Shown here one piece after another: positions 4,954 to 6,707 of a stretch of 6,707 bases of DNA (its first letter is position 1; each line of letters opens with the position of its first letter). This DNA is from JBNJGT01 sp051819765 (lineage in GTDB: Archaea; Nanobdellota; Nanobdellia; Woesearchaeales; JACJVW01): the NCBI GenBank assembly GCA_051819765.1, contig JBNJGT010000067.1:1-6707 (forward strand), in the 5' to 3' direction. A program made the translations under genes and the position numbers. Under the pieces are notes generated by a model, which did no database searches, was not told where the DNA came from, and saw only the letters and a program-made list of their open reading frames with translations.

Positions 4954-6707
4954 ATGTTTTTAAAAAGGGGCGCGGTGGATACTGTCCAACGGAATAAACG
5001 AATCAAAGCTGAGTTTGAAAGATTGAACCGTGATTTCTTTGAAAGCATCCAGCCCCTTGAATACGACCTTGAGGATTATCATCTTATCAGTTTCCAAAAA
5101 TTCGCCTATGAGCTGCACAGAACCCTCAGTGCACTGATGAAGGTGGATGAGGTCTATACCAATAAGGAACTCATAGACTTCATCAATAACCTTCCCACCT
5201 TCAACTATGAGATCGCAAAAGAGATCAAACAAATCGAGCAGCAGATGGTCACTGATAAGGATCACTTCTTTGAGCTGAAAGAGAAGTTGGCTCAACTGGA
5301 CTACAAGAAGAACTATTTCTCTACCATTGAGAAGAACGCAATACGTAAAAGCACACTCTTTGAAATCAGTGATTTCCTCAAGAAGATTGAGCATCTCGAA
5401 TACAGCGGCAAGCTTATCACCAAAGAGCAAGTCGGTGAGGCCTTTGAAGAGGGCAAACATCACATCGCTGACCTTACATCAACTGAGTTGATCGATGAGC
5501 ATAAGTCACTGCCTGAAAAAGCAATGGATGGATTGAAAGCAGTGTTTTCACATGCACAGGAAAAATTTCTCTCTCCGCGAGTCAAACCTGTAGAGCCGCA
5601 AGAGGCAAGATTGGCACCTTCTGAAAGCAACCCCATTCCGCAAAAGAATAAAGACACTCTGGAATCTCAATGGATCAGAGCCGATGAGGCGAGACAGTCT
5701 GCACCCACTGAAGCAGGACAAGCCAGGGTAGCAGAAGACAACTCTCAAGCTCTGGGAGAAGATACTCAGGAGCAGACTCAGCAAACTGAGACAGCGTATA
5801 CTGTGAAAGACAGCGTTGATGGGCAAGAAGGGGCACATGATACCGAGATAAAAGACACTCAAACTAGTCCAGAAGAAAGTGGACCGCAACCACATGGCAC
5901 GACTAGTACAGAGGGATCACAAGAACCTCCTGTGCAAAATGAAACAGTGAAAGATACAACTCAAAACTCTGAAGACAGTAAAGAGACGCAATCAATAGTT
6001 GAAGCGCAAGAGGCACCGCAGGAAAAAACAGAGGTTGCTGAGATAATGCAAAGGCCTGAGGACAGCACACCACATGCTGAAGACACTCAAACTAGGCCTG
6101 AAGAGCGTAAACCACAAACACCTGAACCCTCAACAGAAGGGATGCAGGCGGATGCGAGTTCTCAAGAAGAGGGTGCGCCGGATGAAACACCAGAGAGGGT
6201 GCCTGCAACTGAAACTCTTGATAAGGAGCAGGAATTGTCAGAGGCACCTGAAGTCCAGGAAAAGATGGCAGGAGATTACGTTGAAGAGCATGTGGAGTGG
6301 GCCCCTACAGAAGAGGACATATGCGATTCTTTAGAGAAGGGACAGACCGAGCCTGAACACACAACTCAATCGGATACAACTGAGCAATCAACCGTTTCTG
6401 CTCAGGTAGAGCCAAGGAACGAAACTCAAGCTACAGCGCCGGAGGTCAAACAAGAAAGCATCGAGGATGCCAGAGCGGGAGAGGCAAATAAGGAGACGCA
6501 ACCAGTAGATGATGAATCTCAAGGAGAACCTGATCAACCCGAACAACCTGTGCAAATCCATGATGCTGAAGCTCGAACAGAAACGCACGAAGACTCCTCT
6601 ACAATGGATACCGGAAATGAAATACCAGTAGAGCCTGAAGTTCAAGGAGAACCGGAAATTGAAGAGCCCCAACCACCTATGGAAATGCAGAATGCGGCAG
6701 CTCAAGA
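4954..6707 (+). CDS. Uncharacterised protein with helical/coiled-coil head and long acidic Q/T/P-rich tail, 3'-truncated
   Basis: The frame is open from ATG 4954 to the window end (584 full codons, no stop), so it continues beyond. I do not recognise a family. There is no signal peptide or membrane segment, so it is probably cytoplasmic. Residues 1-207 form a Cys-free, aromatic- and charge-rich alpha-helical domain, with likely coiled coil around 85-150 (EIAKEIKQIEQQM, FELKEKLAQLDYKK, DFLKKIEHLEY). From P208 the composition changes sharply to Glu, Gln, Thr, Pro, Ser and Asp, as in disordered linkers, with repeated Ser/Thr-Gln dipeptides (for example at 5665, 5743, 5857, 5917, 5959, 6085, 6160, 6364, 6424 and 6517) and degenerate repeats. 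A short island near 442-457 holds Tyr, Trp and Cys. The start fits the TATA box at 4924. It is divergent from moxR across a shared regulatory region. Function is unknown; a scaffold or spacer role is possible. Confidence 0.85.
   Translation, partial: MFLKRGAVDTVQRNKRIKAEFERLNRDFFESIQPLEYDLEDYHLISFQKFAYELHRTLSALMKVDEVYTNKELIDFINNLPTFNYEIAKEIKQIEQQMVTDKDHFFELKEKLAQLDYKKNYFSTIEKNAIRKSTLFEISDFLKKIEHLEYSGKLITKEQVGEAFEEGKHHIADLTSTELIDEHKSLPEKAMDGLKAVFSHAQEKFLSPRVKPVEPQEARLAPSESNPIPQKNKDTLESQWIRADEARQSAPTEAGQARVAEDNSQALGEDTQEQTQQTETAYTVKDSVDGQEGAHDTEIKDTQTSPEESGPQPHGTTSTEGSQEPPVQNETVKDTTQNSEDSKETQSIVEAQEAPQEKTEVAEIMQRPEDSTPHAEDTQTRPEERKPQTPEPSTEGMQADASSQEEGAPDETPERVPATETLDKEQELSEAPEVQEKMAGDYVEEHVEWAPTEEDICDSLEKGQTEPEHTTQSDTTEQSTVSAQVEPRNETQATAPEVKQESIEDARAGEANKETQPVDDESQGEPDQPEQPVQIHDAEARTETHEDSSTMDTGNEIPVEPEVQGEPEIEEPQPPMEMQNAAAQ
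5851..6147 (+). repeat. Degenerate repeat pair in the acidic tail
   Basis: Copy 1 (5851-5922) encodes KDTQTSPEES...STEGSQ and copy 2 (6079-6147) encodes EDTQTRPEER...STEGMQ. About 14 of 23-24 positions are identical once one gap is allowed. The copies are 228 bases (76 codons) apart, with related KDTTQ at 5950 and EDTQ at 5758 at irregular spacing. The DNA cores (GACACTCAAACTAG) are also identical, suggesting duplication rather than only biased composition. Confidence 0.5.
6502..6707 (+). repeat. Second degenerate repeat (PV..-QGEP), about 41 codons
   Basis: Codons at 6502 read PVDDESQGEPDQ and codons at 6625 read PVEPEVQGEPEI, 123 bases apart. The shared DNA core is CAAGGAGAACC. Each is followed by a Pro/Gln stretch (PEQPVQ, then EPQPPMEMQ). 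The second copy continues to the window end, so the number of units is unknown. Confidence 0.4.

Noticed and set aside
4960..5463. Antisense frame of 167 codons opposite the coiled-coil gene, strikingly Leu/Ile-rich.
   Set aside because: It is the complement of a charged helical region (Lys/Glu codons read as Leu/Phe). It lies within a longer frame with a good promoter and start, and has no sensible promoter or domain of its own.
5665..6519. SQ/TQ clusters as a eukaryote-like DNA-damage kinase target.
   Set aside because: ATM/ATR-type kinases are not known from such archaea, and the dipeptides are easily produced by repeat growth in a Gln/Thr/Ser-rich tail.
5548..6705. Several other open frames over the acidic tail (minus-strand 5548-5895 and 6388-6705, plus-strand 6074-6334).
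   Set aside because: They are low-complexity shadows of the Glu/Gln/Thr-rich tail, with odd Arg/Phe/Ser or Lys/Arg-rich composition and no initiation signals.

Overview
This window looks archaeal, probably from a DPANN-type lineage such as Woesearchaeota or Pacearchaeota. That placement is an inference. It rests on (i) two divergent promoters with archaeal-type TATA boxes whose expected start sites fall on the initiation codons (leaderless mRNAs), (ii) a secreted protein packed with N-glycosylation sequons whose C-terminal domain resembles those of secreted DPANN proteins, and (iii) a surface protein with a signal peptide, beta-sandwich modules and a C-terminal membrane anchor. There is no RNA gene, insertion sequence or CRISPR array. 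Coding density is very high.

Layout. Positions 1-911 (+) hold the 3' end of a large secreted Ig/Fn3-like glycoprotein. It overlaps by ATGA with a membrane-anchored beta-sandwich protein (908-2107, +). Facing these, on the minus strand, is a compact three-gene operon: MoxR-family AAA+ ATPase (4861-3884), DUF58 protein (3881-3012) and a BatA-like von Willebrand A (VWA) membrane protein (3012-2083). The operon and the surface-protein pair converge with a 25-base overlap of coding ends. Upstream of moxR is a 92-base divergent promoter region with two TATA boxes around an 8-6-8 inverted repeat. A long gene starts at 4954 (+) and runs off the window end with no stop. It encodes an alpha-helical head of about 207 residues and an acidic, Gln/Thr/Pro-rich, probably disordered tail of at least 377 residues.

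How the genes may work together. MoxR ATPases are thought to act as chaperones or remodelers for VWA-domain partners, and MoxR-DUF58-VWA is the familiar core of the Bat-type operon. Charge distribution around the BatA-like membrane segments predicts that its VWA domain lies outside the cell. The convergent anchored beta-sandwich protein has the same general architecture as BatD, which this operon lacks, so it is a candidate extracellular partner. The shared, nearly symmetric promoter region suggests co-regulation of the MoxR operon and the unknown coiled-coil/acidic-tail gene, which is the least explained part of the window.
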